Assembly: GCF_000238355.1 (NCBI RefSeq) | Contig: NZ_AHCA01000002.1 | Span: forward strand, 496,001-560,000 | Origin: Pseudoalteromonas haloplanktis ATCC 14393 | GTDB taxonomy: Bacteria > Pseudomonadota > Gammaproteobacteria > Enterobacterales > Alteromonadaceae | Direction of reading: 5' to 3' | Length of the DNA: 64,000 nt | Shown: positions 24,492 to 35,383 of the stretch, piece after piece | Layout: each line of letters begins with the position of its first letter | How positions within the stretch are numbered: the stretch's first letter is position 1 | Program-made: the position numbers and the translations under genes | The notes under the pieces: model-generated | The model's database searches: none | The model's input: only the letters and a program-made list of their open reading frames with translations | What the model was told of the DNA's origin: nothing

Positions 24492-25388
24492 GTGGAAAAT
24501 GTCCATATTTTGACGCAACGGATCTCAGCACGTGGCGAGTTTCTGCCGTTCTCGGCAGAGCATTACCGTAATAGTGAGCCTAGCGCTATCCATAGTTTGC
24601 TTGAAAAATTGCAAACAACGTTGAATTTAGAAGAGCTGCTTACTATTTATGCTGCTCATGCTAAACAAATAATTAATTTTTCAGGGTTGCAGTTTCAATC
24701 ATCTCTAGGTGTGGCTCAAATAGCAGATAGTGATAACAGTAAACCACCCTATTCATTTGATTTAGATATAAATAATGAACATTTAGGCCAGCTCATCTAC
24801 TTTTGCCAGTACCCGCTGTCAGGCAATATTGAACAAAAGTTAGTGGGGCTACACAATGCACTGGTTTATCCGTTGCGTAATGCCTTAATGTATAGCCGAG
24901 TGCTTAAACTCGCGACTAAAGACACCTTAACCGGGCTGAATAACCGCAGTCAGTTTAATGATATTTTGGCGCAGAAATTAGAGCGCTGCCGCCGTCAGCA
25001 TCGCCCATTTAGTTTAATGTTGTTAGATTTAGATAACTTTAAACAAGTTAATGACAACTATGGTCATAAAATTGGCGATGATGTATTACAAGAATTTGCC
25101 AATGTATTATGTAGCAGTATTCGCGCTACTGACTCTGTGTTTCGCTTTGGTGGTGATGAGTTTGCGGTGTTAATTGATGATCCTGAGTTTACTACTAACA
25201 AAGTAATAGCTCAGCGAGTAATGCGCTTAGTAGCTGAATCTAATTTAATGAAACAGTATCAGGTTACCACCAGTATTGGCTTCACGCTGACAAGCAGCCA
25301 AGACTGTGAAAATGACATTTTTGCCCGTGCCGATAAAGGCTTATATAAAGCAAAAGCCGCTGGTAGAAATTGCGCCAGAGCGTACTAA
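24492..25388 (+). CDS. GGDEF diguanylate cyclase
   Basis: A 298-residue enzyme predicted to make cyclic di-GMP from two GTP. The GGDEF active site is intact at 220-224 (RFGGDEF), and an allosteric RxxD site (RATD, 211-214) lies five residues upstream, so product inhibition is expected. The domain begins near DTLTGLNNR (144-152), and LDLDNFKQVND supplies the metal-binding aspartates. The N-terminal ~135 residues form a soluble GAF-like sensory region with no membrane helix. The start is GTG at 24492 behind a purine-rich GGGGGAGA. Signal unknown. Confidence 0.88.
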   Translation: MENVHILTQRISARGEFLPFSAEHYRNSEPSAIHSLLEKLQTTLNLEELLTIYAAHAKQIINFSGLQFQSSLGVAQIADSDNSKPPYSFDLDINNEHLGQLIYFCQYPLSGNIEQKLVGLHNALVYPLRNALMYSRVLKLATKDTLTGLNNRSQFNDILAQKLERCRRQHRPFSLMLLDLDNFKQVNDNYGHKIGDDVLQEFANVLCSSIRATDSVFRFGGDEFAVLIDDPEFTTNKVIAQRVMRLVAESNLMKQYQVTTSIGFTLTSSQDCENDIFARADKGLYKAKAAGRNCARAY

Positions 25389-25426
25389 TAGTGTAATGCC
25401 TAGTTCCCCCGCTAGGCATTAGATGC

Positions 25427-25765
25427 TTATTTAGCTGTCAGCTTATAACCGAGCAAGGCTAAGCAAAAACCAAAAAAGAAGCCACTAACCAAATACAACA
25501 AAGCTGCCATGGTGGCTAAAGGCATTATGATAACCATTAGCAGTGGAATGCTTACCCCAACAATAAAAAATATCCCGCCTTTACCTAACCAATAAGCAAT
25601 TAATATTACCGCGCAAAGTAATCCACCCGCACTGGCATAAGCTAATGTTAATAGCTCTAAGTCAAACATCAACGTGGCGATAATGGCGATTAATGCGGTG
25701 CTCACAAGCCCTAATGGTGCTTTATTAACAAGCGATAAACCAACGTGGGGCTGTGGCTTGCTCAT
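25427..25765 (-). CDS. Small integral membrane protein downstream of tilS
   Basis: A 112-residue hydrophobic protein with about four membrane helices in pairs. The ATG at 25765 overlaps the tilS stop in an ATGA junction, so the two are translationally coupled; an upstream in-frame start five codons earlier is less likely. Composition is Leu/Ala/Ile-rich with few charged residues and a short basic tail. I do not recognise a named family. Confidence 0.7.
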   Translation of the reverse strand: MSKPQPHVGLSLVNKAPLGLVSTALIAIIATLMFDLELLTLAYASAGGLLCAVILIAYWLGKGGIFFIVGVSIPLLMVIIMPLATMAALLYLVSGFFFGFCLALLGYKLTAK

Positions 25766-27069
25766 GTTTTTATGTTCCAAAATATACCTTCTTGTTGATA
25801 GTGTTCAGCACTTATAAAATGCCCTACTACATAGACTAATTGTTCATTATAAAAAATAAGCGGCACACTCGCACGCAGCCAAGGCGCGATTTTAGCGTCT
25901 TTGAACCAATGTTTAAGCGTATTATGGCCCGGTTTTTTACGTGGTTTAATACGTGCTTGTGGGCGGTTAAAATGCACAGTGACTTGTTCATTAGGCAGTG
26001 GTTTTCTAATTCCTTCACCCGTTAATTGAACTAAACTACGACCATCAGACAGCAACAGCTCAGCATCGGTTACTAATTGGCTAAGCGGCACAGCGGTGTC
26101 ACGCACAAAATAAAAAAACTGTTGATGACGGCGCACTTGCCCTTGCGCTAACTGAATGAGTAATTGAGCATCAGCCTGTGCCGTTAATCCTTGGCTAAGT
26201 ATTTGCAACGTTTGCTGGTGTGATGGCATAAGTGCAGTGAATTGCCCAAGCCAACTGCGTAGTACATTTGCTTGTCGCGCAGCGCTGTAGTTCGCAAGCG
26301 CTAAACAGCTTAAACCCTGCTGGTTATTTTGGCATTGTTGTAAATCTTGCTGAGTGTATTCGTCGAGCACATCTTGTTGCTGCTGCAATAAATTTACACT
26401 TCGCGTGGCACTTTTTTCAAACCCTTTAAAGCGTTCGCTCAGTAGTGGCACAACTTGCTGACGAATAAAATTACGATCAAAGCGTTCATCACTATTTGAG
26501 TCGTCAGTAATATGCTCAAGATTAAAGTCTGCGGCAAATTGCTCAATATCTTGTCGAGAAACATTCAGCAGCGGCCTAAAACACTCTCTACCAGAGCTAA
26601 GCATACGCGTTTGCCGCATTGCGGTTAAACCTTGCAAACCAGAGCCGCGCTTCAAGCGCAGTAAAAAGGTTTCTAGTTGATCGTTTAAGTGCTGCCCCAG
26701 CAAAATAATACTGCCTGATGGGCTGAGTTTATCAAGGGCTTGATAACGAGCATCACGTGCTTGTTGCTCTAAACTCGTACGTGTTTTTTGCTCAATTTTA
26801 ACCTGCGCCGTATCAAAGGTAATATTCAGTGTGGCGCATAGCTTTTCACAAAATAACTGCCAGTCATCGGCGTACTGACTTAAACCATGATGCACGTATA
26901 CTGCACTTAATTGCAACTGAGGCATATCGGCTTTGAGCGCATTCATAACGTGCAGTAATACCACAGAATCAACACCACCTGAAAGCGCTATTGTAAAAGA
27001 GCATTTATGCGCTGCTACATAAGGCTTGATGACGTTTTTTACTTGTTGATATAACAACGTTGTTTGCAT
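25762..27069 (-). CDS. tilS: tRNA(Ile)-lysidine synthase
   Basis: A 435-residue PP-loop ATPase that converts C34 of tRNA(Ile2) to lysidine so that AUA is read as isoleucine. The PP-loop SGGVDS is at 30-35; family blocks LGQHLNDQLETFLLRLKRGSGLQGL and DDSNSDERFDRNFIR follow. The C-terminal domain (IKPRKKPGHNTLKHWFKDAKIAPWLR, near residues 365-390) is also typical. It lies downstream of accA in the same direction, separated by a terminator and a heptamer array. Confidence 0.93.
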   Translation of the reverse strand: MQTTLLYQQVKNVIKPYVAAHKCSFTIALSGGVDSVVLLHVMNALKADMPQLQLSAVYVHHGLSQYADDWQLFCEKLCATLNITFDTAQVKIEQKTRTSLEQQARDARYQALDKLSPSGSIILLGQHLNDQLETFLLRLKRGSGLQGLTAMRQTRMLSSGRECFRPLLNVSRQDIEQFAADFNLEHITDDSNSDERFDRNFIRQQVVPLLSERFKGFEKSATRSVNLLQQQQDVLDEYTQQDLQQCQNNQQGLSCLALANYSAARQANVLRSWLGQFTALMPSHQQTLQILSQGLTAQADAQLLIQLAQGQVRRHQQFFYFVRDTAVPLSQLVTDAELLLSDGRSLVQLTGEGIRKPLPNEQVTVHFNRPQARIKPRKKPGHNTLKHWFKDAKIAPWLRASVPLIFYNEQLVYVVGHFISAEHYQQEGIFWNIKT

Positions 27070-27113
27070 GAATTAAAACCGCTAAATAGATGGTTGATTA
27101 GCTTAAGCCGAAT

Positions 27114-27141
27114 AGCTGATAGCTGATAGCTGATAGCTGAT
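27114..27141. repeat. Tandem heptamer array, AGCTGAT x4
   Basis: Four perfect head-to-tail copies of AGCTGAT between tilS and accA. The unit shares the core GCTGA with the GACGGCT array at 58241-58275, so both may belong to one family of intergenic heptamer repeats. Confidence 0.85.
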
Positions 27142-27154
27142 AAACATTTTAAAA

Positions 27155-27182
27155 CAAAAAAGCCGCAAAAGCGGCTTTTTTC
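27155..27182. terminator. Terminator of accA
   Basis: AGCCGC and GCGGCT pair across AAAA, flanked by A- and T-runs that allow function in both directions. It follows the accA stop by about 20 bases on the minus strand. Confidence 0.85.
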
Positions 27183-27197
27183 CATCAATTAGCTATA

Positions 27198-28154
27198 TTA
27201 ACAATAACCAAATGACATTAAACGTTTATAACGTTGTTCAAGCATCTCATCAAGTGATAAGGCTTGTAGATCTGCTAAGTCACGTTTAAGCTGATTTTTA
27301 AGATTACGTGCCATACCGTCGTAGTTACGGTGCGCGCCACCTAATGGCTCTTCAACTAGACTGTTGATCAAATCAAGTTCTTTTACTCGTTCTGCGGTTA
27401 CACCCATCGCTTCTGCAGCAAGTGGCGCTTTATCAGCGCTTTTCCACAAAATTGAGGCACAGCCTTCTGGTGAAATTACCGAGTAAGTACTGTATTGCAA
27501 CATGTTAACGCGATCGCCAACACCAATTGCTAATGCACCACCTGAACCGCCTTCACCAATAACCGTACAAATTGTTGGCACTTTTAATGCTGCCATCACT
27601 TTAAGGTTACGTGCGATTGCTTCAGACTGACCGCGCTCTTCAGCACCAACACCTGGGTATGCACCCGGCGTGTCAATAAAGGTCATGATTGGCATTTTAA
27701 AGCGCTCAGCCATTTCCATTAAGCGTAATGCTTTACGGTAACCTTCTGGCTTTGGCATACCAAAGTTGCGTTTGATTTTTTCAGCGGTATCACGGCCTTT
27801 TTGTTGACCAATAACCATCACAGGTTGGCCTTCAAAACGCGCGATACCACCTAAAATAGCGGGATCATTAGCAAAAGTACGATCGCCAGCAAACTCGTCA
27901 AATTCCGTAAAAATACGCTCGATATAATCTCGAGTATAAGGACGCAACGGATGACGGGCTAACTGAGAAACCTGCCAAGCACCTAACTTAGAGAATATCT
28001 CCTCTTTCATTTTGGCACTTTTCTCTTTTAATCGGCTGACTTCCTCTTCTAATTCAAGATCTAAATCGCCAGCGCGGCTTATATTTTGTAACTCTTCAAT
28101 TTTTGCTTCTAACTCTGCGATTGGAAGCTCAAAATCAAGATAATTGAGGCTCAT
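27198..28154 (-). CDS. accA: Acetyl-CoA carboxylase carboxyltransferase alpha subunit
   Basis: A 318-residue subunit (E. coli 319) that pairs with AccD to transfer carboxyl from biotin to acetyl-CoA, the first step of fatty acid synthesis. Typical segments are the N-terminal coiled lead ([18 protein letters not shown]), [23 protein letters not shown] and the crotonase-fold core [18 protein letters not shown] and [15 protein letters not shown]. It lies 16 bases after dnaE, which matches the usual dnaE-accA linkage. Cytosolic. Confidence 0.96.
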   Translation of the reverse strand: MSLNYLDFELPIAELEAKIEELQNISRAGDLDLELEEEVSRLKEKSAKMKEEIFSKLGAWQVSQLARHPLRPYTRDYIERIFTEFDEFAGDRTFANDPAILGGIARFEGQPVMVIGQQKGRDTAEKIKRNFGMPKPEGYRKALRLMEMAERFKMPIMTFIDTPGAYPGVGAEERGQSEAIARNLKVMAALKVPTICTVIGEGGSGGALAIGVGDRVNMLQYSTYSVISPEGCASILWKSADKAPLAAEAMGVTAERVKELDLINSLVEEPLGGAHRNYDGMARNLKNQLKRDLADLQALSLDEMLEQRYKRLMSFGYC

Positions 28155-28170
28155 GCTCTAAACTACCTAA

Positions 28171-31100
28171 TTAGTTAAATTCTAGTTCTACATCTTGCGC
28201 CGCCATTAACGATAACTTATGAATTAAGTCATCACTAGGCGTAACACACCATTCTGTCCCGAGAGTTAACTGTGCCAGCGCATCTGGACGCTGGTAGTAA
28301 ACCTTAATCGGACAAGTACCAAACTTATAAGGTTCGAGTACTTTTTGTAAATTTTCGAAGAAGTTCGCTTCGATTTGCACCATATTCAGCGTCATTTTAA
28401 TCGCTTTAATCCGTTTTTCTCGCGCTTGCGCTATGGTGCATATGTCTCTGGCGGTCATTGTAATACCACCAGAGAAGTTATCAAAGCTGACCTGTCCAGA
28501 TATTACCAAGATATTGTTGATTTGCAGCATATCTTGGTACATTTCAAACTGTTCTGGGAATAAGCGTACATCAATACGGGCACTCTTGTCATCTAAAGTT
28601 ACAAGTCCCCAACGATTTCCTTTTTTGTTTACGAGCACTCTTGCTGCAATCACAAGGCCTGCAGCCGTAGACTGCACATCGCGATTAGTTGGCTGTAAAT
28701 CCACTAACTTGCCACTGGTGTAATATCTCAGCTCTTTACGATACTGATTTATCGGGTGCCCAGTTAGGTATAAACCTAAGGTTTCTTTTTCGCCGTCAAG
28801 CCATTGATTATCAGTCAGTGGAGTGGCTTTAATAAAGGCTTGTTCAACCTCATCTGGCTCAGTTGCAAGCAAACCAAATAAATCGGTTTGCCCTAACGAC
28901 TCTGCTTTATGATGTTGATCTGCTGCACGCATGGCGTCTTTTAAACTTGCCAATAATGTAGCACGAGCGGGTTGCGTTTTCTCTGGCCCGAGTTGATCAA
29001 GCGCACCTGCATAAATCAGTTTCTCGGTTACACGCTTGTTGATACGCTTTAAATCAACACGCGCACAAAAATCAAATAAGTCTTTAAACGGGCCACCAGC
29101 TTGACGCGCCTCTAAAATGGCATCAACAGGCGCTTCACCCACCCCTTTGATAGCACCAATGCCGTAAACAATTTCACCTTTTAGGTTAACTGTAAACTTG
29201 TAAGCACCAGCGTTAACGTCTGGCGGTAATAATGTGAGTTTCATGTTCTCACATTCATCGACTAGGGTGACGATTTTTTCGGTGTTATCCATATCCGCAG
29301 ACATTACCGCCGCCATAAATTCAGCCGGGTAATGAGTTTTCATCCACAAGGTTTGATACGACACTAACGCATAGGCTGCCGAGTGAGATTTGTTAAAACC
29401 GTAACCTGCGAACTTCTCTACCAAGTCGAAGATTTTAATTGCTAGTTCGCCGTCAATCCCGTTATTTCGCGCACCATCTTCAAAGGTTGAACGCTGCTTT
29501 GCCATTTCTTCGGGCTTTTTCTTACCCATAGCACGACGCAGCATATCGGCGCCACCTAGGGTGTAACCGGCTAATACCTGTGCAATCTGCATTACTTGTT
29601 CTTGATACAAGATAATGCCGTAAGTAGGCTCTAAAATAGGTTTTAAACTTTCATGCTGGTACTGAGCGTCAGGGTAAGAGATTTCTTCACGGCCAAGTTT
29701 TCGGTCGATAAAGTTATCTACCATGCCCGATTGCAGTGGTCCTGGACGGAACAAGGCAACAAGTGCAATCATATCTTCAAAGCAGTCCGGTTTAAGACGT
29801 CGGATCAGATCCTTCATGCCTCGTGACTCTAACTGGAATACTGCTGTGGTTTCAGCGCGTAGTAATAACTCAATACTCTTTTGATCATCTAATGGGATTG
29901 CATTGATATCAACAGGCTTTTTACCTTCGCGCACAAGGCGCTCGTTGGTCATATCAACGGCCCACTGTAAAATGGTCAAAGTACGCAGACCTAAAAAGTC
30001 AAACTTAACAAGACCGGCGGTTTCTACGTCATTTTTATCAAACTGGGTGACCGGGAACTTACCTTCGTCATCACAGTACAGCGCAGCAAAATCAGTGATT
30101 GTGGTGGGCGATATAACGACCCCCCCCGCATGTTTACCAGCATTCCGTGTACAACCTTCAAGGATGCGACACATATCAATCAGATCTTTAACCTCTGAGT
30201 CACCGTCATACGCTTCTTGCAAACGAGGCTCGACATCAAACGCTTTGGCAAGTGTCATACCAGGATCGCCTGGAATTAATTTTGAAATACGGTCAACAAA
30301 TCCATACGGGTGACCAAGTACTCGGCCAACATCACGTATTACCGCTTTAGCCGCCATAGTACCAAAGGTGATGATCTGTGATACCGCGTCCCGTCCATAT
30401 AACGCCGATACGTGATCGATTACTTCATCACGCCGGTCCATACAGAAATCGACGTCGAAATCCGGCATTGAGACACGCTCAGGGTTCAAAAACCGTTCGA
30501 AAAGTAAGTCAAACTCAAGTGGATCAAGGTCCGTGATTTTTAATGCGTAAGCCACCAATGACCCCGCACCAGATCCCCGTCCTGGTCCCACTGGAATATT
30601 GTTATCTTTACTCCATTGGATGAACTCCATTACGATCAAGAAGTAACCTGGAAATCCCATTTGGTTGATTACATCAAGTTCAACTTGCAAACGCTCATCA
30701 TACTCAACACGTTTTTCGACGCGCTCAGCTTCATCTGGGAATAAGAACTGCAAACGCTCTTCAAGGCCATCTTTTGATACTTTAACTAAAAAGTCTTCAA
30801 TTTTTAATGAGCCGGTTGGGTAATCGGGTAAGAAGTAAGTCCCAAGCTGTACAGTAACATTACAACGTTTAGCGATTTCAACACTGTTTTGCAGCGCTTC
30901 TGGAATATCACTAAACAACTCTGTCATTTGCTCTGGGGTTTTTAAGTATTGTTCTTCAGAGAAGCGTTTTGGTCTGCGTTTATCATCGAGGGTATAACCA
31001 TCAAAAATTGCTACACGAATTTCGTGTGCTTCAAAGTTTTCTGGTTTTAAAAATACGACCTCATTGGTTGCCACCACGGGGAGCTGCTCAACGGTTGCAA

Positions 31101-31662
31101 GTTCAACCGCTAAGTGTAAATAATCTTCTTCTTGCGCGCGCTTTGTGCGGATCAACTCAATGTAATAGTTATCGCTAAAATGTTGTTTATAAAAACTCAC
31201 CACCGATTCAACAATCGCAGGGTTGCCTTTTAATAAGGCTTTACCTAAATCGCCATCTTTTGCACCAGAGAGTATAATAAGGCCTTCTTTGTGCTCTATT
31301 AGCCACTCTCTATCAATCACTGGGCGGTGAAATAAATGCCCGCGCTGATACGCTTTGGAAATTAATAGCGTAAGATTTTTATAACCGGTGTTGTCTTTGG
31401 CTAAAATAACTAAACGGCACGGCCCTTCCGGAAATTCCGGACTGTGTAGCCAAAAATCAGCGCCAACAATGGGTTTAATACCAGCATTATGAGCAGTATC
31501 ATAAAACCGTACTAAGCCACATAAATTCATTTGATCGGTGATAGCCAATGCGGGCAATTGCAGCTCTTGCGCTTTCGCTACTATCGGTTTAGTTTTTGCT
31601 AAACCATCGACCATTGAGAAATCAGAATGAACCCGCAGGTGGACAAAATCTGGCGCTGCCAT
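28171..31662 (-). CDS. dnaE: DNA polymerase III alpha subunit
   Basis: The 1163-residue replicative polymerase (E. coli 1160). An N-terminal PHP domain starts at [15 protein letters not shown]. The palm contains PDFDVDF at 400-406, whose Asp401 and Asp403 correspond to the E. coli catalytic residues, and [14 protein letters not shown] is at 359-372. The helix-hairpin-helix, OB-fold and tau-binding C-terminal regions are all present (GQTDLFGLL and beyond). Its ATG overlaps the rnhB stop by one base, so the genes are coupled. It is the catalytic core of the chromosome replicase with epsilon and theta. Confidence 0.97.
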   Translation of the reverse strand: MAAPDFVHLRVHSDFSMVDGLAKTKPIVAKAQELQLPALAITDQMNLCGLVRFYDTAHNAGIKPIVGADFWLHSPEFPEGPCRLVILAKDNTGYKNLTLLISKAYQRGHLFHRPVIDREWLIEHKEGLIILSGAKDGDLGKALLKGNPAIVESVVSFYKQHFSDNYYIELIRTKRAQEEDYLHLAVELATVEQLPVVATNEVVFLKPENFEAHEIRVAIFDGYTLDDKRRPKRFSEEQYLKTPEQMTELFSDIPEALQNSVEIAKRCNVTVQLGTYFLPDYPTGSLKIEDFLVKVSKDGLEERLQFLFPDEAERVEKRVEYDERLQVELDVINQMGFPGYFLIVMEFIQWSKDNNIPVGPGRGSGAGSLVAYALKITDLDPLEFDLLFERFLNPERVSMPDFDVDFCMDRRDEVIDHVSALYGRDAVSQIITFGTMAAKAVIRDVGRVLGHPYGFVDRISKLIPGDPGMTLAKAFDVEPRLQEAYDGDSEVKDLIDMCRILEGCTRNAGKHAGGVVISPTTITDFAALYCDDEGKFPVTQFDKNDVETAGLVKFDFLGLRTLTILQWAVDMTNERLVREGKKPVDINAIPLDDQKSIELLLRAETTAVFQLESRGMKDLIRRLKPDCFEDMIALVALFRPGPLQSGMVDNFIDRKLGREEISYPDAQYQHESLKPILEPTYGIILYQEQVMQIAQVLAGYTLGGADMLRRAMGKKKPEEMAKQRSTFEDGARNNGIDGELAIKIFDLVEKFAGYGFNKSHSAAYALVSYQTLWMKTHYPAEFMAAVMSADMDNTEKIVTLVDECENMKLTLLPPDVNAGAYKFTVNLKGEIVYGIGAIKGVGEAPVDAILEARQAGGPFKDLFDFCARVDLKRINKRVTEKLIYAGALDQLGPEKTQPARATLLASLKDAMRAADQHHKAESLGQTDLFGLLATEPDEVEQAFIKATPLTDNQWLDGEKETLGLYLTGHPINQYRKELRYYTSGKLVDLQPTNRDVQSTAAGLVIAARVLVNKKGNRWGLVTLDDKSARIDVRLFPEQFEMYQDMLQINNILVISGQVSFDNFSGGITMTARDICTIAQAREKRIKAIKMTLNMVQIEANFFENLQKVLEPYKFGTCPIKVYYQRPDALAQLTLGTEWCVTPSDDLIHKLSLMAAQDVELEFN

Positions 31663-32258
31663 TACTTCTCCTGCATTGCCAGTACACGTTGTACTGGTTT
31701 AAAACTTTTACGATGTTCAGCAATTGCGCCATATTGCTCAAGAGCGGCAAAATGCGCTTTGGTGGGGTAACCTTTGTGCCCTGCAAAACCATAATGCGGA
31801 TAGCGCTTATCTAATTCTATCATTTCATCATCACGCGCCACTTTCGCGATAATAGAGGCCGCTGAAATTTCGGCCACTAAACTATCGCCTTTAACTACAG
31901 CGTGTGCTGGCATTGCGAGTGAAGGTAGGCGGTTACCATCAACGTATACAAACTCAGGTGTGATACTTAACCCTTCAACGGCACGCGTCATTGCCAGCAT
32001 AGTGGCGTGGAGAATATTTAGCTCATCAATTTCAGTGGGGCTACAACGACCAATAGACCAACTCAGCGCTTTCTCTTTAATTTCAATCGCCAATGCTTGG
32101 CGTTTTTTATCGGTCAGTTTTTTTGAATCGGTAAGACCTACTATTGGGTTTGCCGGATCAAGTATCACCGCAGCAGTCACAACATCACCGACTAATGGGC
32201 CACGGCCAACTTCGTCAACACCTGCGATAAGCTCAACATTAGGGCGTTCAATTTGCAT
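31662..32258 (-). CDS. rnhB: Ribonuclease HII
   Basis: A 198-residue enzyme that removes ribonucleotides misincorporated in DNA and RNA in hybrids. [12 protein letters not shown] (13-24) supplies catalytic Asp15 and Glu16; [11 protein letters not shown] follows, and further acidic residues lie in [10 protein letters not shown] and [11 protein letters not shown]. It overlaps the end of lpxB by 11 bases and touches dnaE, keeping the conserved lpxB-rnhB-dnaE order. Confidence 0.95.
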   Translation of the reverse strand: MQIERPNVELIAGVDEVGRGPLVGDVVTAAVILDPANPIVGLTDSKKLTDKKRQALAIEIKEKALSWSIGRCSPTEIDELNILHATMLAMTRAVEGLSITPEFVYVDGNRLPSLAMPAHAVVKGDSLVAEISAASIIAKVARDDEMIELDKRYPHYGFAGHKGYPTKAHFAALEQYGAIAEHRKSFKPVQRVLAMQEK

Positions 32259-33405
32259 TTATAATCTCCGCAACAGCCGTAGCCGCTTGCTCACTGGCAT
32301 TTAAGCGTATTTGTTGATGAATCGCTAAAAAGCGTGCTTTTAATTCTTTATTATCACTATTTAGCATCGGTTCTAAAGCATTGGTTAGGTTTTCAACACT
32401 GCAATCATGCTGCATAAACTCAGGCACTAATTCTTCGTCAGCTAATAAGTTTGGCAACGAAAAGTATTTGATATTAAAGGTGAATAAGCTTTTAAAAATC
32501 CAATAACTCAAGGCTTTTATTTTATAACCAACCACCATAGGTTTTTTATACAGCATGCCTTCAAGCGTCGCGGTGCCCGATGCGATTAAAATCACATCAG
32601 CCGCTTGCATAGCAAGATTTGATTGACCATCTAATAATTGAACATTCAATTGCGGCGCAGTGGCTGCCAAAATAGTTGAAAATTGTGCTTTTCGTTGCGC
32701 GTTAACAAGCGGCACAACAATTTTTAAATCTGGATTTTTAGCCTGTAAGCCTGCGGCCGTTTTAAGGTAAGTTTCACTCAACAAACCAACTTCCGAGCCA
32801 CGGCTTCCTGGTAATAACGCCAGTACTTTATCATCTTGTTGTAAACCGAGCTGCTCACGCGCAGCACTGTCATCATGCTCAAGGGCAATATCATCTGCGA
32901 GTGTGTGCCCTACAAACGTACACGGTACATTGTGTTTATCATAAAATGCTTTTTCGAACGGTAATAACGCCAGCACCATATTAGTAGCGGCGCTAATTTT
33001 ATGAATACGCTTTTCGCGCCATGCCCATACTGAAGGACTGACATACTGAATCGTTTTAATGCCCGCATCTTTAAGTGGTTTTTCAACCCGCAAGTTAAAA
33101 TCAGGCGCGTCAATGCCAATAAAAACATCTGGTGGGTTATCAATAAAGTGCTGTACTAATTGTTTGCGAATTTTTAATAACCGCGGCAATCGCCCTAATA
33201 CTTCAACGAGTCCCATGACGGCCAACTCTTCCATCTCGAATAAGCTATGACAACCTTGCGCCTGCATTTTTGGCCCCGCGATACCTTCGAAAATGGCATC
33301 TGGGTAGCGTTTTTTTAACGCCTTAATTAGGCCTTCGCCTAATATATCGCCGGAAAATTCTCCAACTACAATTGCTATACGCAGTGGTTGTTTATGTTTA
33401 TTCAT
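32248..33405 (-). CDS. lpxB: Lipid-A-disaccharide synthase
   Basis: A 385-residue GT19 glycosyltransferase that joins UDP-2,3-diacylglucosamine with lipid X to make the lipid A disaccharide at the inner face of the cytoplasmic membrane. N-terminal [15 protein letters not shown] (Phe in place of the commoner Ala in GEASGD), then [29 protein letters not shown] and [11 protein letters not shown] are clear family marks. It is normally just after lpxA; here a cyd block intervenes. Its promoter must lie in 33406-33784. Confidence 0.95.
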   Translation of the reverse strand: MNKHKQPLRIAIVVGEFSGDILGEGLIKALKKRYPDAIFEGIAGPKMQAQGCHSLFEMEELAVMGLVEVLGRLPRLLKIRKQLVQHFIDNPPDVFIGIDAPDFNLRVEKPLKDAGIKTIQYVSPSVWAWREKRIHKISAATNMVLALLPFEKAFYDKHNVPCTFVGHTLADDIALEHDDSAAREQLGLQQDDKVLALLPGSRGSEVGLLSETYLKTAAGLQAKNPDLKIVVPLVNAQRKAQFSTILAATAPQLNVQLLDGQSNLAMQAADVILIASGTATLEGMLYKKPMVVGYKIKALSYWIFKSLFTFNIKYFSLPNLLADEELVPEFMQHDCSVENLTNALEPMLNSDNKELKARFLAIHQQIRLNASEQAATAVAEIINAN

Positions 33406-33659
33406 GGGTACTTTTTATTCACAAGTCAAAGAGACGGTCATACGCCCTAGTCTAGCGTGTTTTTTAATACGATTAAATGACACAGCTTGAATAAATTTTA
33501 GAAACATTCGTGCACGTACCCATAACAACACAAATGAAACTATTTGTATGTTTTTCAAACATAAATTGGCAAATACTTAAACTCTGTGTTTCACTTAATG
33601 AAGCTAACTCAACAACGTCACAATACTCATAAAGGGGTGTGGATTTACCCATTTTGTGA

Positions 33660-33688
33660 TTGACAATAATTAACCAAAAGTGAATACT
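33660..33688 (+). promoter_or_regulatory. Putative promoter of the cyd operon
   Basis: TTGACA (33660-33665) and AATACT (33683-33688) are spaced by 17 bases, about 95 bases ahead of cydA. Downstream, AACTTTC (33694) and GAAAGTT (33719), with an inner CTTTCA/TGAAAG pair, form overlapping inverted repeats that could bind a regulator. I did not find a convincing Fnr or ArcA box by eye. The rest of 33406-33784 shows no gene. Confidence 0.5.
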
Positions 33689-33784
33689 GTTCGAACTTTC
33701 AATAATTACTGAAAGATCGAAAGTTAACGTTTGCTTACTTTATTTGTTTTGTGACTTGCCCGCACATACAAGGAGCTATAAAAA

Positions 33785-35383
33785 ATGATAGATGAAACCT
33801 TTGTGGATCTATCGCGATTACAGTTTGCTGTCACCGCCCTGTTTCACTTTTTATTTGTACCACTGACCCTAGGAATGACTTGGATTTTGGTGATCATGGA
33901 GTCGGTCTATGTTATGACCGGCCGAGAGATCTACCGCGATATGACCAAGTTTTGGGGTAAACTATTTGGGATCAACTTTGCCATTGGTGTCGCGACCGGC
34001 CTGACCATGGAATTCGAATTTGGTACTAATTGGTCTTATTATTCTCATTATGTGGGCGATGTGTTTGGTGCCCCTCTGGCTATTGAAGGGTTAATGGCGT
34101 TCTTTTTAGAATCAACCTTTGTCGGTATGTTCTTTTTAGGCTGGGAGCGCTTAAGTAAACGCCAACATCTTGCGGGCACTTTCTTAATGGCGATTGGTAC
34201 TAATATGTCGGCACTGTGGATATTAATTGCCAATGGTTGGATGCAAAACCCAGTTGGCGCCGAGTTTAACTATCAAACTATGCGCATGGAAATGACCAAT
34301 TTCGCTGAGCTGGTATTTAACCCCGTTGCGCAAGTTAAATTTATACACACCGTGTCTGCAGGTTATGTTGCGGCATCCATGTTTGTACTAGGGATCAGTA
34401 GTTGGTATATCTTAAAGGGACGCGATCTTGCCTTCGCTAAACGTTCATTCTCGGTTGCCTCTGGTTTTGGTTTAGCGTCAATCTTGTGCGTTATTTTACT
34501 CGGTGATGAATCGGGTTATGAAGTAGGCGAGGTGCAAAAAGTAAAACTGGCAACCATAGAAGCGGAGTGGCATACCGAAGAAGCCCCAGCTGCGTTTACG
34601 TTAGTAGGTATTCCTGACTCCGATGAACAAGTGACCCACGCAGCGGTTAAAATTCCTTATGCGCTCGGCATTATTGCAACTCGCTCGTTAGATGAGCAAG
34701 TTACCGGTATTAATGATTTAGAAAAACAACACGAAGTGCGTATACGCAACGGTATGATAGCGTATAAGTACCTCGAAAAACTGCGCTCAGGTGATGAGTC
34801 TGCAGAAAACATTGCTAAGTTTGATGAGCTAAAAGCTGATTTAGGCTACGGGTTATTACTAAAACGGTACACGCCGAATGTGGTTGATGCCACTGAGGAG
34901 CAGATCCAAAAAGCCGTAAAAGATTCATTCCCTAAAGTTGGTCCGATGTTTTGGTCATTCAGAATTATGGTAGGCTGTGGGATGATCATGTTAATCGTCT
35001 TTGTGCTCGCTTTTTACTACAATGCACACCGTGTTATTGAACAAAAGCGCTGGTTGTTATGGGCCACAGTGTTCAGTATTCCTCTACCATGGATAGCCAT
35101 TGAGTTTGGTTGGATAGTTGCAGAATATGGCCGTCAGCCTTGGGCTATTTCAGAAATACTGCCGACCTTTTTGGCCACATCATCACTGACTGTCAATGAT
35201 ATATTGATAAGCTTAACGGGCTTTATCGTCTTTTATACCGGCCTTGCCATTATTGAAGGCTGGCTGATGCTGCGCTTTGTGAAACTAGGCCCTAGTTCAT
35301 TGCACACTGGTAAATATCACTTTGAACATGATGAGCACACAAATCGCAACCAACTAACTGACGAGCAAGGAGCAAAATCATGA
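33785..35383 (+). CDS. cydA: Cytochrome bd ubiquinol oxidase subunit I
   Basis: A 532-residue membrane subunit carrying hemes b558, b595 and d; it oxidises ubiquinol and reduces O2 without pumping protons. The N-terminal LSRLQFAVTALFHFLFVPLTLG provides the conserved His21, IHTVSAGYVAASMFVLG holds the next heme-ligand His, FWSFRIMVGCGM the methionine ligand, and EYGRQPWAI the family signature. A long hydrophilic quinol-binding loop (between about residues 250 and 380) marks it as the E. coli-type L form. AAGGAG precedes the ATG. It is first in cydABXDC; cydB starts before its stop. Confidence 0.97.
   Translation: MIDETFVDLSRLQFAVTALFHFLFVPLTLGMTWILVIMESVYVMTGREIYRDMTKFWGKLFGINFAIGVATGLTMEFEFGTNWSYYSHYVGDVFGAPLAIEGLMAFFLESTFVGMFFLGWERLSKRQHLAGTFLMAIGTNMSALWILIANGWMQNPVGAEFNYQTMRMEMTNFAELVFNPVAQVKFIHTVSAGYVAASMFVLGISSWYILKGRDLAFAKRSFSVASGFGLASILCVILLGDESGYEVGEVQKVKLATIEAEWHTEEAPAAFTLVGIPDSDEQVTHAAVKIPYALGIIATRSLDEQVTGINDLEKQHEVRIRNGMIAYKYLEKLRSGDESAENIAKFDELKADLGYGLLLKRYTPNVVDATEEQIQKAVKDSFPKVGPMFWSFRIMVGCGMIMLIVFVLAFYYNAHRVIEQKRWLLWATVFSIPLPWIAIEFGWIVAEYGRQPWAISEILPTFLATSSLTVNDILISLTGFIVFYTGLAIIEGWLMLRFVKLGPSSLHTGKYHFEHDEHTNRNQLTDEQGAKS

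Noticed and set aside
27114..27141. CRISPR-like array
   Set aside because: Units of seven bases without spacers; it is a microsatellite.
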